A DNA stretch of 64,000 nucleotides from Marinovum algicola. GTDB taxonomy: Bacteria; Pseudomonadota; Alphaproteobacteria; Rhodobacterales; Rhodobacteraceae. The translations under genes were made by a program, and so were the position numbers. The first letter of the stretch is position 1. The number at the start of each line of letters is the position of its first letter. Where the stretch lies: positions 434,001 through 498,000 of the forward strand of contig NZ_FNYY01000002.1 in assembly GCF_900109145.1 (NCBI RefSeq). Reading direction: 5' to 3'. Below, in pieces: positions 53,636-61,549 of the stretch. The notes beneath the pieces are model-generated. The model saw nothing but the letters and a program-made list of their open reading frames with translations, was not told the DNA's origin and ran no database searches.

Positions 53636-55603
53636 TCATTTGCGCGGTTTGGCATGCGCGATCTGGTCGAGAAGGGCGTTCAGTCTGTTGCGTTCGTCCC
53701 GATTGATTCGCGCGCCATTGGGTCCGGTGTCATATTCCGTGTTGTCTTCCTGCGAGCCCGACGCGGCGCGGTTGCGCGCCTCGGCCGCCTGCCCCAACCG
53801 CCATGTCACCGCTTCGTCGGACACGTGACCCAGGTCTTCGGCGGCCTCTTCGATCTCGGCCTGCAATCCGTGATGCGCGGTGAGTTTTGCGAATTCTTCA
53901 GCCAATGTCATGCGGGCCAGATCGATATCGCCGGGTTTGCGGATGCACGGGATGATTGCCACATGGCGCATGGCGAGCAGATTTTCAAGGGCATCATGAC
54001 CCAGGGCATGTTCGATTTCTTCACAAAGCGCCTCGGCGCCACGCTCGGCATGGCGCAGGATCAGATCGCGCAGGCGGGCATGTTCGGGGGTCGCGCAGTC
54101 GAGGTTCTCCAGGGCATGTTCGAATTTCTGCACCACCGCCGGAGTGCGGATCGCGGCGGCAAGGATTACCGCCTCGCGCATCGCGGTAAAGGCGGCCTCA
54201 TCGGCGGCAGCCAGAAGCGACGCCTTGGTGCCGGCGCGCGGCGGCTCTGGCGGGGCCCAGCGTTTCTGGCCGGGCTTCCACGGCGGGCGCTTCTGGCCCG
54301 GTGCCGGCTTGCGTCGGCCGGCGGAGAACAGCTGCCAGCGCAATTCCTTGATTTCCTGGCCGTAATGGCTTCGGATCGAAGGATCGGTGATCCGGGTGAT
54401 CTTTTCGCGCAACGCCTTGTCCAGCGCCGCCTTGCGCTCGGGGCTGTCGAGCACCTTGCCTTCGGTTTCGCGTCGCCACAGCAGCTGCACCATCGGCAGC
54501 GCCTGATCGAGCAGCGCCTGCACCGCCTTGGCCCCCTTGGCGCGCAGCAGATCGTCAGGATCCTGCCCTTCCGGCATCAGCGCGAACCGCAGCGATTTGC
54601 CGGCCTCGAGCAGCGGCAGCGCCAGGTCGATCACCCGATGCGCGGCGCGCAGGCCGGCGGTGTCCCCGTCGAGCGCGATGATCGGCTCGTCCGCCATCCG
54701 CCACATCAGCCGCAGCTGCTCTTCGGTCACCGCGGTGCCAAGCGGCGCCACCGCCCCGCCGAAACCGGCCTCGACCAGCGCGATCACATCCATGTAGCCT
54801 TCGGCGACAATCAGCGGCAGCCCCTTGCCACAGGCCTCGCGGGCGGGGCCGATGTTGTAGAGGTTGCGACTCTTGTCGAAGAGCTCGGTTTCCGGCGAGT
54901 TCAGGTATTTGGCGTTGTCGTTGGGGTCCATCGCCCGGCCACCAAAGGCAATCGCCCGGCCCCGCGCATCGCGGATCGGAAAGATGATGCGGCCGCGAAA
55001 GGTGTCATAAGGCCGCCCGCCCTTCTGGCTGGGCCGCGCCAGGCCGGCGGCAAGGATCAGCTCTTCCGACACATCCTTGGCGCGCAGGTGATCCCAGAGG
55101 CCCTGCCAGCTGTCGGGGGCAAAGCCGATCTCGAAGCGTTCGAGGGTGGCCGGTGCCAGTCCGCGCCGGTCGAGGTAGGCGCGCGCCGCCCCCGCCGCCC
55201 CGGTGCGCAGTTGCAGCCGGAAGAATTGCACCGCCTGTTCCATCACCTCGCTCAGGACGGTACGGCGGTCGGCCTTCTGCTGAGCCTGCGGGTCGCGGGC
55301 GGGCATCGGCAGGCCGGCCTCGCCGGCAAGGATTTCCACCGCCTCCATGAAGCCGACATTCTCTGTCTCGCGAACAAAGGAAATCGCGTCGCCCTTGGCG
55401 TGGCAGCCAAAGCAATAGTAAAAGCCCTTGCGGTCATCCACATGGAAAGACGCGCTTTTTTCGTGGTGAAAGGGGCAAGGCGCCCACATGTCGCCCTTGC
55501 CCTGATTGCTCTTGCGGGCATCCCACATGACCTTGCGGCCGACCACGTCGACAAGCGACAGGCGGGTGCGCAGTTCATCGAGGAATCCGGGGGGCAGGCT
55601 CAT
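53636..55603 (-). CDS. dnaG: DNA primase DnaG
   Basis: DnaG makes RNA primers at the replication fork, 655 residues. The zinc domain is CPFHHEKSASFHVDD then GFYYCFGCHAKGDAISF near residues 40-65. The core has GRIIFPIRDARGRAIAFGGR, and the Toprim motifs are VAEGYMDVIALVEAGFGG near residue 265 and IALDGDTAGLRAA near residue 310. The C-terminal helicase-binding part follows a Lys/Pro-rich linker near residue 430. rpoD lies 114 bp downstream. Confidence 0.97.
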   Translation of the reverse strand: MSLPPGFLDELRTRLSLVDVVGRKVMWDARKSNQGKGDMWAPCPFHHEKSASFHVDDRKGFYYCFGCHAKGDAISFVRETENVGFMEAVEILAGEAGLPMPARDPQAQQKADRRTVLSEVMEQAVQFFRLQLRTGAAGAARAYLDRRGLAPATLERFEIGFAPDSWQGLWDHLRAKDVSEELILAAGLARPSQKGGRPYDTFRGRIIFPIRDARGRAIAFGGRAMDPNDNAKYLNSPETELFDKSRNLYNIGPAREACGKGLPLIVAEGYMDVIALVEAGFGGAVAPLGTAVTEEQLRLMWRMADEPIIALDGDTAGLRAAHRVIDLALPLLEAGKSLRFALMPEGQDPDDLLRAKGAKAVQALLDQALPMVQLLWRRETEGKVLDSPERKAALDKALREKITRITDPSIRSHYGQEIKELRWQLFSAGRRKPAPGQKRPPWKPGQKRWAPPEPPRAGTKASLLAAADEAAFTAMREAVILAAAIRTPAVVQKFEHALENLDCATPEHARLRDLILRHAERGAEALCEEIEHALGHDALENLLAMRHVAIIPCIRKPGDIDLARMTLAEEFAKLTAHHGLQAEIEEAAEDLGHVSDEAVTWRLGQAAEARNRAASGSQEDNTEYDTGPNGARINRDERNRLNALLDQIAHAKPRK

Positions 55604-55649
55604 GGGGTCTTATATTGGCCCTGCCACGCGAAGAGTCGAGTCCGCCCGG

Positions 55650-55940
55650 TTACTGTGCCGCGCACTGGGTGGCAAAAGCCTGCCCGGCCTCGGCGGTCAG
55701 ATGCTCTTCCGGCAGGCCGTTGTAGACCCAATCCGTCAGATGCGGGATGGTGCCGACAAACCGTTCCTGATCGCCGGTGTAATCGGCGGCAACGGTCTCC
55801 ATCGCGGCCATCATCTCGGTGCCCTCGACCCGTTCGGCGACGATCTTGTCGACGATGCCGCCCATCACCTCGCAGTCGGGATTGGCAGCGAGCGTGGCGC
55901 CGGGCAAGAGCGCGAGGCAGGTCACAATCAGATAACGCAT
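55650..55940 (-). CDS. Small exported protein, unknown
   Basis: A 96-residue protein with a signal peptide (MRYLIVTCLALLPGATLAA) and a helical acidic mature part: CEVMGGIVDKIVAERVEGTE, then MMAAMETVAADYTGD and AEAGQAFATQCAAQ, with a Cys at each end that could pair. AAGGAG lies nine bases before the ATG at 55940. No family is recognised. Located 46 bp upstream of dnaG on the same strand. Confidence 0.72.
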   Translation of the reverse strand: MRYLIVTCLALLPGATLAANPDCEVMGGIVDKIVAERVEGTEMMAAMETVAADYTGDQERFVGTIPHLTDWVYNGLPEEHLTAEAGQAFATQCAAQ

Positions 55941-56031
55941 GTCAATTCTCCTTCGTTGCCGGGTGAGGTAGTGCATTCGCCGGCGCGGCTCCAGCCCCGC
56001 GCCGCGGGATCGGCGAAACCACGCACATCGC

Positions 56032-56454
56032 TCAACGCTCCAGCGCCCGGCGCAGCACGGTATCGACATCGCGGCTGAGCGGCAGCGCGCCGCGCAACAC
56101 GTGATCGACGGGATGCCAAGCGGCCTCAGCGGCATCGTCGCAGGCGGCAAGCGTTCCGACCGGGGTGGCACAGCGCACGGCGACCAGAAGGTAGTGAAAG
56201 AGCAGCGTACCCTCGGCGTCATGGCGGATCAGGTCGAGATGGGTGAGGGTTTCCACCGGCGTGGCGCAAAGGCAAGTTTCTTCCAGCAGTTCGCGCGCGG
56301 CGGCGGCATGGACGGTTTCGCCCGGCTCCACATGGCCGCCGGGAAACCCCCAGAGCCCGGCGTCGGGCTTGTGCGCGGCGCGGCGCACAAGCAGCACGCT
56401 GTCGCCGTCAAGCACCACGGCCAGCGCGCCGATCCTGGGGTAGGACACCGCCAT
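56032..56454 (-). CDS. NUDIX hydrolase
   Basis: A 140-residue hydrolase of nucleoside diphosphates linked to other groups. The Nudix box [20 protein letters not shown] followed by ETC (Gx5Ex7REx2EEx) is intact near residues 37-60. The opening [20 protein letters not shown] and the WGFPGG strand are typical. The exact substrate is not predictable; ADP-ribose or 8-oxo-dGTP-like compounds are common in the family. The next gene upstream is 3 bp away. Confidence 0.92.
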   Translation of the reverse strand: MAVSYPRIGALAVVLDGDSVLLVRRAAHKPDAGLWGFPGGHVEPGETVHAAAARELLEETCLCATPVETLTHLDLIRHDAEGTLLFHYLLVAVRCATPVGTLAACDDAAEAAWHPVDHVLRGALPLSRDVDTVLRRALER

Positions 56455-56457
56455 CGG

Positions 56458-56826
56458 TCAGAAATGCGCCTTGGGTTCGTCGGGTTTGCCGGCGAGCAGC
56501 GCCAGCACACCGCCCAGCCCGGTAAAGGCGATCGGAAACATGGTGCCGACGTTGAACCCATAGGCCACATACATCAGCCCGCAGGCCAGCAGCATCAGCA
56601 CCCCGCCCCAGAGCGCGCGCGCCTTGGCCATGGCCCCGCCGGCAATCGCGAGCAGCGGCGAAAGAACGGCCGCGGCGCGGATCAGCTCGACATTGGAGAA
56701 CTGCCGCGCCAGCCCCTCGATCTCGCCATAGCGGTCGACGACCTCGGTATAGCCGTAGCTGAAAAACCCGACGATCATGGCGATGATGCCGCCGATCACG
56801 CCCAGGGTCGATGCTGCATTGCGCAT
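56458..56826 (-). CDS. Four-segment membrane protein (DUF4064-like)
   Basis: A 122-residue membrane protein: ASTLGVIGGIIAMIVGFFSY, a short polar loop with DRYGEIEGLARQFSNVE, then three further segments (AAAVLSPLLAIAGGAM, ALWGGVLMLLACGLMYVAYG and AFTGLGGVLALLAG). The overall pattern resembles DUF4064 membrane proteins. The ATG at 56826 has AGGAG upstream; a longer frame upstream is polar and unconvincing. Function unknown. Confidence 0.72.
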   Translation of the reverse strand: MRNAASTLGVIGGIIAMIVGFFSYGYTEVVDRYGEIEGLARQFSNVELIRAAAVLSPLLAIAGGAMAKARALWGGVLMLLACGLMYVAYGFNVGTMFPIAFTGLGGVLALLAGKPDEPKAHF

Positions 56827-56908
56827 GGAGTCTCCTGATGTTGCCTGATGTCGAGGTAGGCAATCGCCGCCACGGTTCCAAGCCGGGAATTCGGCGGCGG
56901 TCTTCCCC

Positions 56909-57223
56909 CTAGCCTGCCAGCTCGGACTGAACCTCCTTGGCCCAGCCAAGATACATCCGGTCGCCCTCGACGATCAGCGGCCGCTTCATCAGCGTCGGAT
57001 GTGTGGCCAGAAGCGTTTCCGGCGGCGCCGAACGCTCTGTTTCGGACAATCCACGCCAGGTGGTGGAACGGGTGTTGATCACTTTTTCGCCGAACTGCCC
57101 AATTGCGCGGCGCAGCACCTCGGCCGGCACGCCCTCGGCGCGGACATCAACAAACTCTGCATTCGGCAAGGCTTTCAGCGCCTTGCGGCAGGTGTCACAG
57201 GTTTTCAGTCCAAATAGCTGCAT
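56909..57223 (-). CDS. ArsC/Spx-family reductase-like protein
   Basis: A 104-residue thioredoxin-fold protein of the ArsC family. MQLFGLKTCDTCRKALKALP gives a CxxC at the N-terminus; later come RRAIGQFGEKVINTRSTTWR and THPTLMKRPLIVEGDRMYLG with the family's substrate-loop Arg. This layout fits the YffB/Spx-like group, usually glutathione-dependent reductases of uncertain substrate, rather than proven arsenate reductase. The ATG at 57223 has GGAGG upstream. Confidence 0.85.
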   Translation of the reverse strand: MQLFGLKTCDTCRKALKALPNAEFVDVRAEGVPAEVLRRAIGQFGEKVINTRSTTWRGLSETERSAPPETLLATHPTLMKRPLIVEGDRMYLGWAKEVQSELAG

Positions 57224-57400
57224 CGAGGCCTCCGGGATTTTTCCGCAAATTATCACGCAAGCGCGGCGCGGCCAGTGCTTGTTCTTGATTTTTTACAAAG
57301 GCGTGCAATCCTTGCCCCTACGTGACTTTCGACAATCAGGCGATTGGGGGCGGGGTTTCTCGGGCCCGGGGGCATGAAAGGCGGCTGTGACGGACAAGAC

Positions 57401-57422
57401 CCGGAGGTCTGGACACCTCCGG
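57401..57422 (+). promoter_or_regulatory. Leader hairpin in front of cspA
   Basis: CCGGAGGT (57401-57408), loop CTGGAC, ACCTCCGG (57415-57422): a perfect 8-bp stem whose 5' arm carries GGAGG, ending about 13 bases before the true ribosome site AAGGAG. It lies in the cspA leader and could act in temperature-dependent translation or as a decoy site. Confidence 0.45.
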
Positions 57423-57449
57423 CAAGGCAAGATTGAAGGAGACGCGGAC

Positions 57450-57656
57450 ATGCCGACGGGCACCGTGAAGTGGTTCAACACCACAAAAGGTTATGGATTC
57501 ATCGAACCGAGCGAAGGCGGCAAGGACGTTTTCGTTCATATTTCAGCCGTGCAGCGGTCCGGTCTGACCGGGCTGGCGGACAATCAGAAGGTGGAATACG
57601 CGCTGGAAGATGGCCGCGACGGGCGCCAGATGGCGGCCGATCTCAAGCTGGTTTGA
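57450..57656 (+). CDS. cspA: Cold shock protein CspA family
   Basis: A 68-residue OB-fold RNA chaperone. The RNA-binding motifs are KWFNTTKGYGFIEP (RNP1) and DVFVHISAVQRSGL (RNP2). The end, EDGRDGRQMAADLKLV, fits the family. ATG 57450 follows AAGGAGACGCGGAC. The leader from about 57260 is non-coding. Downstream, AAGCCCGGCCGGGCTT (57678-57693) may form a terminator hairpin. Confidence 0.93.
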   Translation: MPTGTVKWFNTTKGYGFIEPSEGGKDVFVHISAVQRSGLTGLADNQKVEYALEDGRDGRQMAADLKLV

Positions 57657-57746
57657 TCCTCCAAAAACTGCAAGGAAAGCCCGGCCGGGCTTGAGGGGTC
57701 TCTCCTCGGCCTTTTGCCGGGCCTCCTTGCCCAAGGCCCTGTTTTC

Positions 57747-58652
57747 TCAGGCCGCCTGGAGCCGCGCCGCCTCGGACCGGGCGAGCGCAATCAGTTCCTG
57801 CATGTAGGGCTTGTCCACGTCCTCGGAGCGCGTGGCGGCATAAAGCGTGCGGGTCAGTCCGTTTTTCGTCAGCGGCCGGGTGACGTAATCGGAATTGTAT
57901 TTCACCTCGCGCACCACCCAATCGGGCAGCACCGAAATGCCGCGATTTGACGCCACCAGCAGCAGGATCACCGCCGTCAGCTCGGCCTGGCGCACTGCCG
58001 CCGGCTCGACCCGCGCGGGGATCAGCAGCTGGCTGAAAACGTCGAGACGGGTGCGTTCGACCGGATAGGTGATCAGGGTCTGCCCGCGAAAATCCTCGGC
58101 GTCGACATAAGATTTCGCCGCCAGCGGGTGATCCTTGGAGGCGACGAAGACCGGCGCATAGTCGAAAAGCTCGGAAAACTCCACATGCGGCAGGCTCTCT
58201 GGATCGGAGGAGACCACCAGATCGACCTCTTCCTTCTGCAAGGCCGGCAGCGCATCGAAAGCCAGGCCCGGGCGGATATCGACATCGACATCGGGCCAGG
58301 ATTTGCGAAAGGCCTCGAGCACCGGAAACAGCCATTCGAAGCAGGCGTGGCATTCGATGGCGATGTGCAGCCGCCCGGATTTGCCATCGCGCAGCCCCGA
58401 AAACTCGTCCTGCAACTTCTCGATTTCCGGCAGGATACGCTCGGCCGCACGCAACAGCCGCAGCCCCGCCGCCGAAAGCTTCATCGGCTTCGAGCGCCGC
58501 ACGAAGAGCTCGACCCCGGCCTGATCCTCGAGCCCCTTGATCTGATGGCTCAGCGCCGATTGCGTGATGTTGAGCTGATCGGCCGCGCGTGCCAGCCCGC
58601 CGGCCTCGTGAATGGCCTTGATGGTGCGCAGATGGCGAAACTCGATGTGCAT
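57747..58652 (-). CDS. metR: LysR-type regulator MetR
   Basis: A 301-residue LysR regulator. The N-terminal helix-turn-helix spans HLRTIKAIHEAGGLARAADQ and LNITQSALSHQIKGLEDQAG. The effector domain follows from about residue 90 (GRLHIAIECHACFEWLFPVL). It is divergent from metF with 96 bp between, the classic MetR layout, so homocysteine as co-effector is inferred from known MetR. The ATG at 58652 (MHIEFRHLRTIK) is the family start; an upstream in-frame start would add 16 His-rich residues. Confidence 0.88.
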   Translation of the reverse strand: MHIEFRHLRTIKAIHEAGGLARAADQLNITQSALSHQIKGLEDQAGVELFVRRSKPMKLSAAGLRLLRAAERILPEIEKLQDEFSGLRDGKSGRLHIAIECHACFEWLFPVLEAFRKSWPDVDVDIRPGLAFDALPALQKEEVDLVVSSDPESLPHVEFSELFDYAPVFVASKDHPLAAKSYVDAEDFRGQTLITYPVERTRLDVFSQLLIPARVEPAAVRQAELTAVILLLVASNRGISVLPDWVVREVKYNSDYVTRPLTKNGLTRTLYAATRSEDVDKPYMQELIALARSEAARLQAA

Positions 58653-58664
58653 CCTATGGTCCAG

Positions 58665-58699
58665 CTCATAATGGTGATGAGATTTATGAGTTTGTCTCA
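58665..58699. promoter_or_regulatory. Candidate MetR operator between metR and metF
   Basis: Two inverted repeats: CTCAT-AATGGTG-ATGAG (58665-58681) and TGAG-TTTGT-CTCA (58687-58699). The second has the TGAA-N5-TTCA spacing of the MetR site with G/C at the fourth position. Both share ATGAG half sites and fill the divergent promoter gap. Confidence 0.5.
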
Positions 58700-58748
58700 C
58701 ATGCGCGCATTTGCGACAAGGAGGAAACTTTGACAGGAATCGTAACCC

Positions 58749-59615
58749 ATGAGTGCTCCCGCCGTATCATTCGAATTCTTCCCGCCGCGTGATCTCGAAG
58801 CCTCCTTCCGGCTCTGGGACACGGTTCAGGTGCTGGCCCCGCTGGAACCGCGCTTTGTCTCGGTCACCTATGGTGCCGGTGGCACCACCCGCGAACTGAC
58901 CCGCGATGCGGTGTCGACGCTGCACAAATCCTCCGGCCTCAAGGTTGCGGCGCATCTCACGTGCGTCGATGCCAGCCGCGAGGAAACCCTTGGCATTGCC
59001 GGCGAATTCGCCAAGGCCGGGGTGAATGACATTGTCGCGCTGCGGGGCGATCCGCCGAAAGGCGTCGACCGGTTCGTGCCCCATGCGGAGGGCTTTGCCG
59101 ACAGCTGCGAGCTGATTGCGGCGCTCAAGGACAGCGGCGATTTCACCATCCGCGTCGGCGCCTATCCCGACAAGCACCCCGAGGCGGCCGACGATCAGGC
59201 GGACATCGACTGGCTCAAGCGCAAGCTTGACGCCGGTGCAGACGAGGCGCTGACGCAGTTCTTCTTCGAGGCCGAAACCTTCCTGCGCTTCCGCGACCGC
59301 TGTGCGGCCGCCGGCATCACCGCGCCGGTCGTGCCGGGGATCCTGCCGATCGAGAACTGGAAAGGCGTGCGCAAATTCGCCAAGGGCTGCGGCACGCCGG
59401 TGCCGGCCTGGCTCGAGGATGCCTTTGACAAGGCCCTGCGGGACGATCGTCAAGATCTTCTGGCCACCGCGCTTTGCACCGAAATGTGCGACACGCTGGT
59501 GAGCGAAGGTGTCGATGCGCTGCATTTCTACACGCTGAACCGGCCGGAACTGACCCGCGATGTCTGTTTCGCCCTGGGTGTGACGCCGAAAACCAAGCTC
59601 GAAAACGTCGCCTGA
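58749..59615 (+). CDS. metF: Methylenetetrahydrofolate reductase MetF
   Basis: A FAD-dependent reductase that makes 5-methyltetrahydrofolate for methionine synthesis, 288 residues. PAVSFEFFPPRDLEASFRLW, PRFVSVTYGAGGTTRELTRD, AAHLTCVDASREETLG, VALRGDPPKGVD and FFFEAETFLRFRDRCAAAGI are the family landmarks, with the C-terminal DALHFYTLNRPELT. ATG 58749; AGGA lies 11 bases upstream. Divergent from metR. The next methionine step enzyme, metH or metE, is not in the window. Confidence 0.95.
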   Translation: MSAPAVSFEFFPPRDLEASFRLWDTVQVLAPLEPRFVSVTYGAGGTTRELTRDAVSTLHKSSGLKVAAHLTCVDASREETLGIAGEFAKAGVNDIVALRGDPPKGVDRFVPHAEGFADSCELIAALKDSGDFTIRVGAYPDKHPEAADDQADIDWLKRKLDAGADEALTQFFFEAETFLRFRDRCAAAGITAPVVPGILPIENWKGVRKFAKGCGTPVPAWLEDAFDKALRDDRQDLLATALCTEMCDTLVSEGVDALHFYTLNRPELTRDVCFALGVTPKTKLENVA

Positions 59616-59677
59616 TCCCCTGCCCGTCCCGGGCCTGCCCCGGGACATCTCCTGCCCCTGCGCATCGCGATCACGAG

Positions 59678-59705
59678 GCCCCGGATCATGTCCGGGGCGC
59701 TTTTG
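59678..59705 (+). terminator. Terminator after metF
   Basis: GCCCCGGA (59678-59685), loop TCATG, TCCGGGGC (59691-59698), then GCTTTTG: an 8-bp GC-rich stem with a T-run, 60 bp past the metF stop. Confidence 0.75.
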
Positions 59706-59724
59706 TTTCCAGAGCCGCGTGGCG

Positions 59725-59758
59725 ACAAAAAAGGACCGGGCGCGCTGCCCGGTCCTTT
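59725..59758 (-). terminator. Terminator after the pyruvate dehydrogenase operon
   Basis: AAAGGACCGGGC (59730-59741), loop GCGCT, GCCCGGTCCTTT (59747-59758): a 12-bp stem. On the minus strand it is followed by TTTTTTGTCGCC, so it ends the lpd transcript 22 bp after its stop. Confidence 0.85.
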
Positions 59759-59779
59759 CGCTTTCCTACAGAGGCACGC

Positions 59780-61537
59780 TCAGTGCTTCTTTTTCTTCTT
59801 CGGCGGCATCAGGTCGGTGATCGTGCCTTCGAACATCTCGGCGGCAAAGTTCACCGTCTCGCTGAGCGTCGGATGCGGGTGGATGGTGTGGCCGAGGTCG
59901 ACCGCATCCGCCCCCATCTCGATCGCCAGCGCCACCTCGGAGATCAGGTCGCCGGCATTGGTGCCGACGATCAGCCCGCCGATGATCCGGTCGTCCTCGG
60001 GATCAAACAGCAGCTTGGTCATACCCTCGGAGCGCCCGTTCGACAGCGCCTTGCCCGAGGCCGCCCAGGGGAAGACGCCCTTTTCGTATTTCACGCCGCG
60101 CGCCTTGGCCTCGGTCTCGGTCATGCCGGCCCAAGCCACTTCCGGGTCGGTATAGGCCACCGAAGGAATGAGCCGGGCGTCGAAATGCCGGTTCTGGCCG
60201 GCACAGACCTCGGCCGCGACCTTGCCTTCATGCACCGCCTTGTGCGCCAGCATCGGCTGGCCCACCACATCGCCGATGGCAAAGATGTGGTTCACACCGG
60301 TGCGCTGCTGGGCATCGACCGCGATGAAGCCGCGATCATCGACCGCGACACCGGCCTTCTCGGCGTCGATCAGCTTGCCATTGGGCTTGCGCCCCACGGC
60401 GACAAGCACCTTGTCGAAAATACCGGCGCTCTCTTCGCCCTTCTCGTTCTCGAAGGTGACCTTCAGCCCGTTCTTCTGGGCCTTCACATCCGTCACCTTG
60501 GTCTTGAGCATGATGTTTTCGTAGCGGCCCTCGATCCGCTTGTGCAGCGGTTTGACGATGTCCTTGTCGGCGCCAGGGATGATCTGGTCCATCAGCTCGA
60601 CGACCGTGATTTTGGAGCCCAGCGCATCGTAGACACAGGCCATCTCCAGACCGATGATGCCGCCGCCCAGAACCAGCATCCGTTTCGGGATGTCCTTCAG
60701 CTCGAGCGCGCCGGTCGAGTCGATCACCCGCTCGTCGTCATGCGGAATGAACGGCAAGTTCACCGGTTCCGAGCCGGCGGCGATGATGCATTGATCGAAC
60801 GACACCGTCTTGGTGCCATCGTCGCCTTCGACGGCGATCATGTTGGGGCCGGTGAACTTGCCATAGCCCTGCACCACCTCGACCTTGCGGCCCTTGGAGA
60901 GGCCTTTCAGCCCGCCGGTGAGCTGGCCGACCACCTTGTCCTTGAAGGCGCGCAACTCGTCGAGATCGACCTCGGGCTTGGAGAAGGACACGCCATGCGC
61001 ACCCATCTCCTCGGCCTCGGTGATCACCTTGGCAACGTGCAAGAGCGCCTTCGACGGGATACAGCCGACGTTCAGGCAGACCCCGCCGAGCGAGGGATAT
61101 TTCTCGATCATCACCACCTTCTTGCCCAGGTCGGCGGCGCGGAAGGCCGCCGTGTAGCCGCCGGGGCCGGAGCCCAGAACGACCACCTCGGCGTGAATGT
61201 CGCCCTTGCCAGAGGCGCTGCCGGTGGCTTCGACGGCCTTGGGGGCGCTGTCTTCGGCGGTGCGCGGCCCCGGCTCGGAGGCCGGGGAGGGCTTGTCCTC
61301 CTCGCCATCGGCGCTTTCCAGCACCATGATGACCGACCCTTCGGAGACCTTGTCACCCTCGGCGACCTTGATTTCCGTGACCTTGCCGGCGGCAGGCGAC
61401 GGCACTTCCATCGTCGCCTTGTCGCTTTCCAGCTCGATCAGCGGGTCCTCTGCGGCGACCGTGTCGCCGACAGAGACCAGAACGGTGAGAACGGGGACGT
61501 CGGAGAAATCACCGATATCGGGTACTTTGACTTCCAT
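59780..61537 (-). CDS. lpdA: Dihydrolipoyl dehydrogenase with N-terminal lipoyl domain (E3)
   Basis: The FAD-containing E3 of the pyruvate dehydrogenase complex, 585 residues. Residues 1-78 are a lipoyl domain with the lipoylated lysine in LIELESDKATMEVPSPAAGK, then an acidic Pro/Ala linker. E3 proper begins near residue 115: VVLGSGPGGYTAAFRAADLG, redox pair GGVCLNVGCIPSKALLH near residue 152, NAD loop LVLGGGIIGLEMACVY and catalytic GHTIHPHPTLSETV near residue 560. The C-terminus is Lys/His-rich. 12 bp after aceF. Confidence 0.95.
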   Translation of the reverse strand: MEVKVPDIGDFSDVPVLTVLVSVGDTVAAEDPLIELESDKATMEVPSPAAGKVTEIKVAEGDKVSEGSVIMVLESADGEEDKPSPASEPGPRTAEDSAPKAVEATGSASGKGDIHAEVVVLGSGPGGYTAAFRAADLGKKVVMIEKYPSLGGVCLNVGCIPSKALLHVAKVITEAEEMGAHGVSFSKPEVDLDELRAFKDKVVGQLTGGLKGLSKGRKVEVVQGYGKFTGPNMIAVEGDDGTKTVSFDQCIIAAGSEPVNLPFIPHDDERVIDSTGALELKDIPKRMLVLGGGIIGLEMACVYDALGSKITVVELMDQIIPGADKDIVKPLHKRIEGRYENIMLKTKVTDVKAQKNGLKVTFENEKGEESAGIFDKVLVAVGRKPNGKLIDAEKAGVAVDDRGFIAVDAQQRTGVNHIFAIGDVVGQPMLAHKAVHEGKVAAEVCAGQNRHFDARLIPSVAYTDPEVAWAGMTETEAKARGVKYEKGVFPWAASGKALSNGRSEGMTKLLFDPEDDRIIGGLIVGTNAGDLISEVALAIEMGADAVDLGHTIHPHPTLSETVNFAAEMFEGTITDLMPPKKKKKH

Positions 61538-61549
61538 CTGATTATCTCC

